From: Cyanodermella asteris
Lineage: Eukaryota > Ascomycota > Lecanoromycetes > Ostropales > Stictidaceae
Direction of reading: 5' to 3'
Length of the DNA: 64,000 bases
NCBI GenBank assembly: GCA_900618795.1
Contig: UYJD01000015.1
Location: 565,034 to 629,033 of the forward strand
Part shown: one piece after another, positions 21,841 through 32,434 of the stretch
How positions within the stretch are numbered: the stretch's first letter is position 1
How the letters are laid out: each line of letters starts with the position of its first letter
Notes under the pieces: model-generated
What the model was told of the DNA's origin: nothing
Database searches by the model: none
The model's input: the letters and a program-made list of their open reading frames with translations, nothing else
Program-made: the position numbers and the translations under genes

Positions 21841-22134
21841 ATGACGCAGCGAGCTCCTCGGCTCCCAGTTGCCCGGACATGTACACGATCATGAGGCTGT
21901 ATGTATACTGTAAGCCATAATCAAGATAAGCGGTCCACCAAATCGAGCAAGCATGCCGGCTTCCTTTCTCCATGTAGTGGAATCCTCGACACTGGCCGTT
22001 TCGACGTCGCCATCCTCGGCCACAGTTCCATAGTCATTGGTCGGTTTATAGCTTTCTGCTGACAAAACTCGGCGCAGATTTTCGACGCCCGCGTCTGCTA
22101 GGAGCGCGGTGTTTTCAGATGGTATTGTAGGCAT
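21841..22134 (-). pseudogene. MATE-family transporter relic (5' fragment, frameshifted)
   Basis: The frame starting at 22134 gives a hydrophilic N-terminus with Asp/Glu/Ser-rich sequence, then the opening of the MatE domain as KEAGMLARFGGPLIL. Near 21917 the open frame departs. The adjacent frame encodes LQYTYSLMIVYMSGQLGAEEL, closely matching what follows in fungal MATE multidrug/toxin antiporters. One base appears to have been lost. Beyond about 21841 I see no more of the roughly 450-residue, 12-helix transporter. A plain degraded host gene is the best reading. Confidence 0.65.
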
Positions 22135-23678
22135 CTTGATTGTTTTTGATGGTAGTGGAGATTCTTAATTTTCAATTATTCTTTGTTGCGACCACCGCAC
22201 TGTAACATGACGTCGCGCAGGCCGTAATTGAAGCCACGGTGAAATGCGCCGACACGACGACTTGACAACTCTTTGCCACAAAGACACGCGCGACTAACAC
22301 TTGTATCTCAGATAACCGACCGGAACGGACGCGCTCGAAAAGAGCACACGAGCAAGAAAAAAACGAGGTGCAGACGAAACGGAAAACCCCCAAGGTAAGA
22401 GATTTATAAAATAAAATAAAAACAGTTTCGAGAAGCAACAGTAGTATGTCAGCAACCAACGGTGGACCGAATCTGAGTCAAGAGTCCACTCAGCCACCCG
22501 GAAAACTGGTCCAAGCAATCTTCTGGTCGGTAGCGTGCGCACATGGCGCTGGCGCTGCCTAATGCCTATCGATGAGGGTGCTTGGTCCCCTTTTTCCCAC
22601 ACTTTCCCGCGGACGCGAACAATCGACCTTGGGAACGCCGCGAGCGGCCGAAGCTGACGATAAGGTTCCCGTTTCGTGGGAAAAGACGTGCATGATGCGC
22701 GTGGCGGAATCGCGACCCCGCCAGTTTCATTTCAGATCTCACGAAGTAACTGCCATTACACGTACAGCCTCTACGTGTGATGAGTCTTCTTGATGCCGTC
22801 TATTCGTCGCCCCTACAGTATCCGGATTAGATTCCGGTGGTTGCCGAGAACTGAGTCTGAAGGATGCTGCGACCTGGCGGGGAATTTCCACCATTCCGCT
22901 CCCGGGCATGAATACTAGTTCGCACAGGTTCTCAACGATCGCTGTCAAGACATGTCACTCGATATCTGGACAAAATCTTATGCGGTCAACCTTGGGATAG
23001 CTCCGAGCGGTTCTCGTGAAGCTGACAAGATACGTGTCATAGAACGGGAATTTCAGGTCGAGCGGGTCCCGCGGAAGCCGTGCAGCGGTTACAAAACTAC
23101 TAGTCAGATCCTCACATTGAAATACCGGCGCAGCAGGTGGCCGAAACTGTCGTTGGTCTGCATAATGCTTAGATCTGTTGCCATCGAGAGCCATGGCAGT
23201 GATACAATCGGGATTGAGGACAAGACAAATGTACAATCCAGTTCAATCGCGTGAATATGCTCCGACTGTGAGAGTATCGCGACAATCGCAGTACCAACCC
23301 GAGGAGACATGAGTCTGGACAGGTCCATGTGGACTCGTCAGACAATTGTGTGACTACTTGCGTGGATCGCGATAGAAAAAAGGACTGCTACCAATGATGC
23401 ATGGAAAGGTATCGGTATTGATAGCACAGTAGTTACTGCCGCAGAAACTCCTGCAGCCATTCAAAGAGCCATCTCCAAGGGTACTTGCGAAAATGACCTT
23501 TGTCATCACGCCTGTGTGCCGTCATCATACACATGAAACAACGCCAGCAAACGCCCATCGCCGGCCTTGCATTTCGCTGAACATACAACAAAGGAAAGAA
23601 AATCGATGAGCTTTCGCATTGCCACCCACATCCCACATGTAGTCCTCCGGCATGCAGTCAACTTTCCCCATCGAGGCG
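22135..23678. other. Intergenic upstream of MATE relic and downstream of NIMA kinase
   Basis: No gene is recognised. It should contain the former promoter of the MATE gene and the 3' UTR of the kinase. Open frames are short and featureless. Confidence 0.5.
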
Positions 23679-25978
23679 CTAACTCATCGACATGATTCCA
23701 CGTCCCCGACTTCTGGCCAAAAAGGGACTCGGCATCTCCGGGCAAGTCTCGGGATCCCAGACAGCGACTTCTCGGTACAGACAGGCATTGTCCTCGAAAT
23801 CCGTCGCCATGACTCCAGCTCCGTTCTCGTTCTCGTTCCCGTGATAACCGTTATCCTTAGGCGGTAGCACCAGCTGCTCTTGGGCGTTGCCGGCGAGAGC
23901 GCGATTCTGGATCTGCTCCTGTTGCAACTCGACTAGCGTACGGCCGGCGTTGCGCTTCATGACATCTCTGTGCATGTCTCCATCGGTCCTGGCAGTCTTC
24001 AGACCACCGCGGGCCTTGCTGGACTTGCCAGTTGGGCTGGTTGAGCGAGGCACGTCCTTGGATGCAGCGGCGCGATTGAACAATGACGGACCCTCTTGAC
24101 CCAGGCGCTGTGCGGGCATGGTTTGCTGGCGGCCGAGACCAGGACGAGTGGCACGCGGGCGGGGACGGGCAGTCTTGAAAGGGTCGTTTCCACGAGCAAG
24201 CGTTGGAGATGGTAGATCCGGCACTTCATCATCCTCCGACTCGATGCCATCCTCGAACTCGCGATCATCATCACTCATCGTCGGAGACATGGTGGCTGGC
24301 TGCCAACGCTGAGCTCGGAGGTTGTGAGCTGCGAACAGGTTCTTAGACGCATTCTGGCCAACAGCGCCGCCACGACGCGGAGAAAGAGAGAGTGTGTTGA
24401 TGGCGGCCGGCGCTGGTGAAGGGGAGGCCATCTTAATGTCCATTGGCGAGTCGATCTGTGTGTAAGCCTTGTTCCGAGAGAATGGAGTGCGTGAATTTCT
24501 CTTCTTGGGCAGAGGGTCCTTGAAAGGTGAGTCCATCATGGACAATGACGAAAGATCCGTTGTGAAGTCGTCGGCATTTGTTTGAGAGGTGTGGACTGAC
24601 GAGGTCGGCACCGTCTCAGGCGACGTCGAGCGCTGGCCATGGCTTCGGCTCTGGCTCTGTTGTTGTGATTGTTGTTGTTGTTGCGCTTGGAGGGCGTAGA
24701 AATCTTGCATCTTCGTCTCGACAACAGCTGTAACATGCTTCGGAAGCTCCTCGTCCCACTGTCTCGACAGCCTCTCACGTTCAAGCTGAACCTGGCGGTC
24801 AATTTCCAGGCGTGCCTTGACCTCCCACTCCCGGCGAAGCGTGTCGTCAAGGTCTCTCCGCATATTCTGCTTGTCCATTTCCAGCTGTTTAAGCATGGTC
24901 TCGGCTTCCATGCGCATCTGGTCTGTCTCTTCCTTCTTCTCTTTGAGCAGACGGCCAACATCAGTAATCTCTCGCTCCTTCCGCATGAGTCGGATGACCG
25001 GGTTATCAAGCAAATCACAGGTCGCTGGTCGCTTCTGGGGGTTGACTTTCAAACAACTAGCTATGACATTTTGCAGCTCCGATGAGTACGACGCAGGGAT
25101 CGGCTTGTATGCACCCTGGCGGATCTTGTGTATGAGGTCAAGCTGCGTCTTCGCATCGAACGGGGGACGACTAGCGCAGAGTTCGTAGAGAATGCAGCCC
25201 ATTGACCAGATGTCAGACTTCGAACTGTAACGCTCACCGGCGCAAATCTCTGGGGACATGTAGTATGGCGTGCCGACATATGTGGATGCAAAATCGTTGC
25301 CTTGGATGGTCTTCGAAAGTCCAAAATCGCCGAGCTTGACAGAATCCTCTTCGTCAAGAAAGATGTTCTCCGGCTTCAAATCCCGATGGAGAATGGTCCA
25401 CTGATCTTTGGTTCTCAGCTTCATGCCCCTCGGAGCCGCCATCACGTTGTCCGGTACTGGCGGTGGATCTACCCCGTAGTGACATCTGAACAAGGCGCTG
25501 ATCAATTGTGCCGCAATGTTCCAGACGTACGCCTCGTCCGCCAACTCGTTCTTTTCGGCCAACCTGCCAATGACTTTGCTGAGGTCGCCTCCTCCGCAGT
25601 ACTCCATGTAAAGGTGTAGATCCTGACTTTCCTTGATATGGTCTCGATGGTAGTAAGTGACAATGTTGGGATGGCGCAAGGAGCTGAGGATGTTGATTTC
25701 CGCCTGAAGCTGTTCCCGTTCTTTCGTGGACATCTTGAGGTAATTGATCTCCTTGCGACAGAGGATCTGTCTTCCAATTAGTCGTGCCTACGAGCTTGAA
25801 GCGCGAAGTGTGTTTACCTTGCCATCCGACTTTCGTCTGACCTTGGAAATGATGCCAAAGGAGCCACGACCTGGGCAACGTCAGCGTTGTCATAACCAAT
25901 CTTCTCATAGCACCTACCGATGTTGCAAACAACCTCATACTTATCCCCCACAGATCCTCCCGTATGAGTGGTAGCCAT
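23679..25978 (-). CDS. nimA: NIMA-related mitotic Ser/Thr kinase
   Basis: Cell-cycle kinase required for mitotic entry in Aspergillus nidulans (NIMA). Exons are 25978-25918, 25870-25818 and 25766-23679, closing to 733 residues; A. nidulans NIMA is 699. The P-loop GRGSFG (from residue 21) is split by intron 1, and Lys43 lies in CRKEINY. The catalytic loop is HRDLKPENIFL, followed by DFGLSK and GTPYYMSPE. The insert GVDPPPVPDNV in the lobe is as in fungal NIMA. After the kinase domain there is a charged coiled coil (about 260-340) with the Gln run AQQQQQSQQQ. A long Ser/Pro-rich tail follows with many SP/TP sites, which in this family carries degradation and phospho-regulation. All catalytic residues are intact. 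Confidence 0.93.
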
Positions 25979-27054
25979 TGCGGATGGCGATGGCGCGATG
26001 GTCCCGCGGAGAAGGGCAAGTAGGTAAGGAGTGGCCGTGATCGAATGCAAAGAACAAGTGAGATCCTCCTCCGCTGGGGTGTACAAAGCGCTGTGGGAGA
26101 GATCAGACCCGCTGGCTGAGAAGATATCCGAAGCAAGGTTGGCCCGCGACTTGCACGCTATGTAATCAATAATTGAAGGTTGCTGCTCCAGGCCGAGCAA
26201 TTGCCGCGGCCCGTGTTTGTTTGCGATACGGTTGCCGGGGTGAGCGGATGACCTAAGGCTGATCGGCGGCGCGTACTCCGCTTGCTACTCGTCAGAATCA
26301 GATGTACATCACGCAGCTTCACGACCATCGCTACCAATACTTTTCGAGCAACGCGCTCTCGCATCGTCAGTGCGCGTATTACTCGTCCACTTGCTGACGC
26401 GAAATGTCTAATTGAACGTTTCCTCGCGTGTCTCTGCGGGTGACTTGCCCGTGTGTCCGTGCGCGCCATGGTCATGTCTCAGAAACAGTTGTCCGTTTTA
26501 TACCGATTGATATGCTGCGAATTTAGTCGACCAAATTCTCGCTACGACTTGCGTAAGCAGAATAACACTGGGAAAATTGCCTGAAGACCAAAAACAATCG
26601 GTGGAAAACCTCTGGCATCTCCGAAAGATGTTCACACCCGCCCGCGGGTAGACTACCAAGACGGGATCTAAATGCCAGGTTTAGACAACTGTGGACCCCG
26701 GGCTCTTGAATCTACGAAATTTCGGCTCCTCGAATACACATAGGGCCTGGCAAAGATTATGATCACTAGGACAAACTTTAATTCATAGCATCAGCATCTT
26801 GAGGAGATCTTCTAGATGCAGGAGGACCCTATTCTAACTGGCAGCATGTCTGCTATGCAGCTGACTCTATCCTAATCATGGTGACGCGCATGCGTGAAAC
26901 TCCAATGATTCCTTGGTACATTCGTGAACTCAGCCAATTTCAATGTGCAGACAATCATCCTTTTCAAACATGTTCAAGCAATACCTTCGTCGTGCCACCT
27001 TCCTTGGGCAGATCACCTAGGCGAGTGATGATCGTGGGTTCACGGGAAGTGGCA
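25979..27054. other. Promoter region of the NIMA kinase
   Basis: One kilobase between the kinase start and the 3' end of the GNAT-domain gene, both on the minus strand. No gene or clear regulatory motif is recognised. Confidence 0.5.
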
Positions 27055-29876
27055 TCAGAACCATGTACCGCCCATGGTGTGTTGCTCCTGATCAGCATCT
27101 TCTCGTGGCAGGCGATTCGCCTCTCGCTGCATTGTGATCATGCTGTAGCGCGTCTGGTTGCCATCCTTCGAAAGTGCATTCACCAGGCGGCCAGTCTCAA
27201 CGAAGCCGAAATGGTCTTCAAGATAGGCTTTCCGAAAACTGTTGTATGAATCCGACATGTCATCGAAGAACCATCTCATGCAGGTGGTCTGCGGCTCACG
27301 CCAACCACGATTCCATGCTGGGCCATCGGGTTTGACACGAATCATGCAGCCTTGCTTAGTCTGATAATCACGATCGATGCAGCCAATAGTGCGATCGATG
27401 AGATTGGAGGCGATTTTGAGACCACAGTACTGAGGCGCCACAAAAACGGAGAGATTGACAATGTCTTGGAACGCGTGTCCGCCGACCGTGGACCAGGCCT
27501 TGCACAGGCTGAAGCCAACGACATGTTCTCTTGGCTCATCAGAGTCGCTATTTGAACGAGTGAAATCGACCTGAGGGTGGACGGGCGGATCGCCGGGGTC
27601 AGCCCGCAGTACCGCAACAAGACACGGATAGCCTTCCTGAGCAGAAGCGTCGATAGACATGAGCAGCTCCTTCAAGCCAACCTTTTGGGTTTCAGGGGCG
27701 TCGATGGTGTTCGTCACGTAATAGTTGTAAATCTTCTGGATTGATCTGACATCGACTTTGTAAGAGATCGGGCGTAAGTAGACTTTTCCAATGATACTGT
27801 AGTAGTCATCGACGTGGGCCCGGTACGAAGTGTCCAATGCACCGATTGCCATGGCCTTGGCTGCCTTCGTAATCTGACGCTGTGCAAAGATGCGCTTTTG
27901 GACCTGTTTGGCTTCCAGATGAGAGCGCGATGTCAGTGCTTGCTTGGCCACGTGATAATCCGACACGCTATGTGAAGTCTGGTTGAACGCGTTGGCCCGA
28001 GCGTACTCGCCGTGCCTCAGTCTCGGCGCCGGAATCGACTCCCAATCGATTGGACCGTAGTAGAACATGACAGGTTCGTAGCCAAGATCCGAGGGAAACT
28101 CTTGATAATCATAGGCCAGTCCGCTGCATGGGAGTTCGCCAGATCGAAAGCCTTCCGTCGTCATGTCCCAGCTAAATGGTTGAGCAAGGGTGTTTGCGTA
28201 TTCGCGAGTCACCCACTCTTCAATATCGGCGAGCTTTGCATGGAAATGTTTCAAGCTGTCGTGGTACCCGAAAGGGCTTTGCTCGTCGTCACGGGCCCAG
28301 CAGCCAGCTTGAATGCGATGATCGTACTGGGCAGACAATTGTTGATCGACAGTGCGCATCTCAAGATTCTCGATGTCAGCACCGTGAGCGGATAGCACCT
28401 TGCTCACAAACCAGGCCCATCGCGAGGCGTAAGGAGCGCTTTCGTTCATGATGTCGCATCGTGCGACTGGCATGCCTTCGGTCTCAAAGTCTTCAGGATG
28501 GCGACCTTTTCCCATCAAAGTCGAGAACTTGTCCTCAGATGCATGGGTGGGCAATATGCTGCTTGGCAACCTTGAGCTCATTTGGCGTGCCGATGCTGGA
28601 ACAGCTCCGGTCATGGACGGAGTCGGACAAACCTCAGCCGTCTGTTCGTGGAAGGAATATGTCGGTGGAGGGATGTGGTGGTGATCGTCTAGGAAACGGT
28701 TTGCGATCTGCCTAGTGAAGCTCTCGTACACTGGGAACTTCCCAAGATCGATAAAAGGCATGGACTCTGAGCCGAGCGTTGGAATTGGATAAGAACTGCG
28801 ATCACGAGCTCTAGGATATTGCAGCTCAGGCATTTGCGTGTGCCCAACACGCTCATCCTCGTCGGGCGTCATGCAACGTATCATGCCAATCGCCGAGGGT
28901 GGGTTGTCAGACTCCTCGGATAGGCTTTTCATGGCTATGCCTTGCAAACAAGAGTCTTCGGGACCAACCAGAGGTTGTTCGCGTGTTTCGACCGTTAAGC
29001 TGCGTTCGTTCATTGTCGTCTTCTTCCCACGAAGGTCTTGCTCTGCATGCCAGGCGACAGCGTCGCGGATCTTGCCATCCTCGGGATCAACATCGTGTCC
29101 GATAAAGCCGGTAGAAGTATCTTTGACCTTGCTCTGAACAAATGCTGGTCCTCGACCATGCGGGATATTCTGCGGCACCGCTGCTTGCCTCTGTGGAATG
29201 CGATCCATTGAGTCCAATTCTGGGGACAGGCGCTGAGATCTGTTAGTGTTGCGCGAGCGAATCGTGGCGACACTTCCTGTCCTGATGGAATTGCTGAATC
29301 TAGCTGTTGAAAATCCCGGGCCGGCATCGTCGGTTGCATGGATGCGAACAGTACGCCTGGCAGGTGGAGGTGGCTCACGGCGTTCCCGGCGTCGGCCATT
29401 ATCTTCGCGTGAAGATTTGAAACTGCTGGAGCTCTGCGCCGACGTCGCAGCTCTAGGAAAAGCATCAGGAGTGTTCCTCGTTGCGCCAAAGTTGCTCAGA
29501 CGGTTGCCACGAGTCCTCATGTGTGGTACCGAATTCGCACTGACACGGCTGATAGTTGTCGATCCAGGCCGATCATCGGGAGATATACTTCCTGGCTGGA
29601 AGGCGTGAAACGAGTCATCCCTCGACGTGCTCGTGGAGCTTATGGGCCGAGTGTGCTTGTGTGGGACAGAGACGAATGGGTCATCTGAGGACAGAGTCAG
29701 TCTTCTTGGGTTGGCGAACATGAACGATAAACGGGATCTCGGCACTCACCTTGCGTTGGCGGTCTCCTTGCTTTATTCTTCTGAAGCTGTGGTGGACCGT
29801 AGACGTTCTTCTGGAAAACGCGGTCGACCGAAAGCTCCGTACCAGCTCCAAGTCTGGCATCGTTACTGTCCATCAT
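27055..29876 (-). CDS. Large protein with C-terminal GNAT acetyltransferase domain
   Basis: Exons are 29876-29750 and 29684-27055 (66-nt intron, GTGAGT donor), giving 918 residues. The N-terminal third is Ser/Arg/Pro-rich and probably disordered. A middle region of about 300 residues is Trp/Tyr-rich with no recognised fold (for example CARDDEQSPFGYHDSLKHF). The C-terminal 200 residues look like a GNAT fold: CLVAVLRADPGDPP, then HVVGFSLC, then NLSVFVAPQYCGLKIASNLID as the acetyl-CoA-binding strand-loop-helix, and finally HFGFVETGRL. The substrate is unknown. The CoA loop lacks the classic Q/RxxGxG/A and is only loosely conserved, so activity is uncertain. Confidence 0.75.
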
Positions 29877-31065
29877 GCGTCGGCCCTCCGGCCCCGGATT
29901 ATAGATCGTGCTCGGGGATGCAAGACGGAGGGTGCTAATGCATGTAGAAGCTGGCTATTTTAGTAGATGAGGGCAAGAGACGTGGATATCAGCTTGCAGA
30001 GAGGAGAACCTGTGGAACGTTTCCAGGATGACACAACGACCAACGCACTGGCACGGAAAATCCGAAGCGCCAGGCGTGGCTGCGAGGCTGCAATGATTTG
30101 GCTTGCAGGGGGCCGGGAAGCTCGCTTGGGCTGTTGACAATGAATGGAAGGCCTGTTGCGATCTTCTATTCAGGATGCGCGGCTGTCCGTGCTAGCCGTG
30201 AGATTTCGGTGCCACAAGTGATCTTGTAGTCGATGGAAGTGAAAATGTCGACAAGTGACAGCTTGGAGCAGCAGGCGAGATGTGCTAGTGGGCATTCTTC
30301 ATGAGAGGTGACAGTCAAACACTTGCATCGCCCCGATCGTGGCTTTGAGAGAGGTCTCCCTCTTGGCGCGTTGCGGGAGTGAAGCTGAACCTGCGTTGGT
30401 GTAAGGCAACCTTTCTCGGATTCCTCAATTCGTATCAATTGATTCTCACACCTCTGTGTCAACGATGTCTTGGGGTCACTATAAGAGCTTCACCCCAACA
30501 CGAACTTACCGCCGCGACTTGCCGTGGCTGCCGATCTGGTCTGCTTGCGCTTCACTTGGCTTTGAGAGAGATTCAAGGTGGCGTCAATGCCAGCCAGCGA
30601 GCCGGCAGCACCTTCCATATCTCTGGGTAGCTGAGGAGACAGCTGCCGTTCGCCATTCACCGTCAAATCGACTGTCCTCCTCAGATATCTCTGCTAGAGC
30701 TCCACGGCATGCTATGGTTTGAGGTGTGGCCGCGTGAAACCTTTGACATACAGACTCACACGTCCAGTCCCCAAAACGACTCTGATGTGCGTAGCTAAGC
30801 ATTCAAGCACATGGCATAGTATTGCATCGAAAGCAGTTTCCTGATTTAAATACAAAGTGGCCGTGGCCTTCGTGGCGTTGCACTGCTACAGTGAATGCTG
30901 AATAGAAGCGTACGACGTTGACGATGCGTTCCCGCAATCAGCACGTGACCGTTATCAAGACTGCAGACCATGTTCGTATTAGAACGGTTGCAGGCCATTC
31001 AGGCATACGACAATGAGTGATATTGCACGCTGTTCGTGCGCTGCAATCGCTGGTGCGATCCAATC
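29877..31065. other. Shared upstream region of GNAT-domain gene and ARL2
   Basis: About 1.2 kb between two divergent genes. No gene is recognised in it. Confidence 0.5.
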
Positions 31066-31880
31066 ATGTTGTCCATCCTACGAAAGGCACGCATGAAGGA
31101 CAAGGAGATGAGGATTTTGATGCTGTAAATTCATGTATTCGTCGCCGTTCATTTGTGCAAACTAAGTTTCCCCTTCAGTGGCCTCGACAACGCCGGTAAA
31201 ACGACCATCGTCAAGCAGATCCTCGGCGAGGACGTCAATACTGTTAGCCCGACCCTAGGCTTTATCATCAGGACCATCAACCATGAAGGGTACATACCGC
31301 AAGGTCTTGCACATATCGACTTGTGCTGACCGAATCCAGATATAAGCTAAACATATGTCCGCGCAAGTCCTACCTCATGTCCCACAGCCTCTGACAAGTC
31401 TAGGGGACGTTGGTGGCCAGAAGACGCTACGATCCTATTGGCGCAATTACTTCGAGAAGACCGACGCCCTGATTTGGGTTGTCGATGCAACGGACCGACT
31501 CCGTGTTGACGATTGCCGAGCGGAACTTGCAGGTCTGCTGCTGGAAGAGGTACGACAGCCTCGGAAACGGCTATGATTGGGCATCATACTGACCCAACAT
31601 ATCAGAGACTGACGGGTGCCAGCCTGCTGGTATTCCTGAACAAGACAGATGTTGCTGGAGGCATGTCCCCAGACGAAGTAGGCAAGGTGCGCTTTTCCCA
31701 TGCTTCGTCATGGCCTTGACTTATGACGAGACTGATACTGGTAGTCAGGCCCTAAGATTGGACAGCATTCGAAGCCACAAGTGGCACATCCTACCTTGCA
31801 GTGCGATGACAGGCAAAAACCTGACCGAGGGTCTGCAATGGGTGGTGCAGGACGCAAAGGATCGAATGTTTTTGTATTGA
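31066..31880 (+). CDS. arl2: ARL2-type small GTPase (Alp41/Cin4)
   Basis: Arf-like GTPase that in yeasts and animals works with tubulin cofactors in alpha/beta-tubulin folding. Six exons (31066-31124, 31179-31289, 31340-31356, 31404-31549, 31606-31686, 31749-31880) close to 181 residues; human ARL2 has 184. Motifs are GLDNAGKTT (P-loop, from residue 21), SPTLGF (switch I), WDVGGQ (switch II), NKTD (canonical NKQD) and [17 protein letters not shown] and LDSIRSH are ARL2 signatures. Oddities: the protein begins Met-Leu, so it lacks Gly2 for myristoylation. Switch I reads GFII where ARL2 usually has GFNI. Exon 3 is only 17 nt. All five introns are 47-56 nt apart from the 62-nt last one. Confidence 0.9.
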
Positions 31881-32434
31881 AACCGCAAATGAACCGTGCA
31901 CAGCATGATAGCGGCTCCAAGGACCGAGCATAGAACGTGCTTAAAGTTGTGTGTTATTTACCGCCAACGACACAATTCCAGGCCAAGCATGATCGCATCA
32001 GCATGTTAGCACATGGAGACGATTCGTCTGTTTGAGAGCCTATATAAGGTCGAACTGGGAGTAAAGCAATAACTGAGAAAACGGCTGGATACGCCAGCGG
32101 CCGATGACGGGTAAACATGCCGCCGGCGCGTATCAACACATTGTTTGAAGTCGAACGGCGCCACATTGTTCAGACACTTGTGTGCTTCGTGACGACTGCA
32201 GCGGACCGGCGTTGATCAGACCTTCTTTGTTTGTTTCCTGTGCTCGCATTGTGCGAGCTGCCGCTCATTGCGTCTTTCCCCAGCTTGACAATCGCCCAGC
32301 GCTGAGTGGAGTCGAGCCGGGCCAGGCGGTGTTTATTTTGTCGCTCAGACGGCAATACGGCCCATGCTGCCTGCACGAGCCCGGCCTATCACCACGCCGA
32401 AGCAGGAATCTGACTGCTTGTCCAAGTAAGTTAT
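31881..32434. other. Intergenic between ARL2 and the DUF4045-gelsolin gene
   Basis: Holds the ARL2 3' UTR and the promoter of the next gene. A GTAAGT-like site at about 32425 just before the start codon could be a 5' UTR donor, but I see no partner. Confidence 0.45.
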
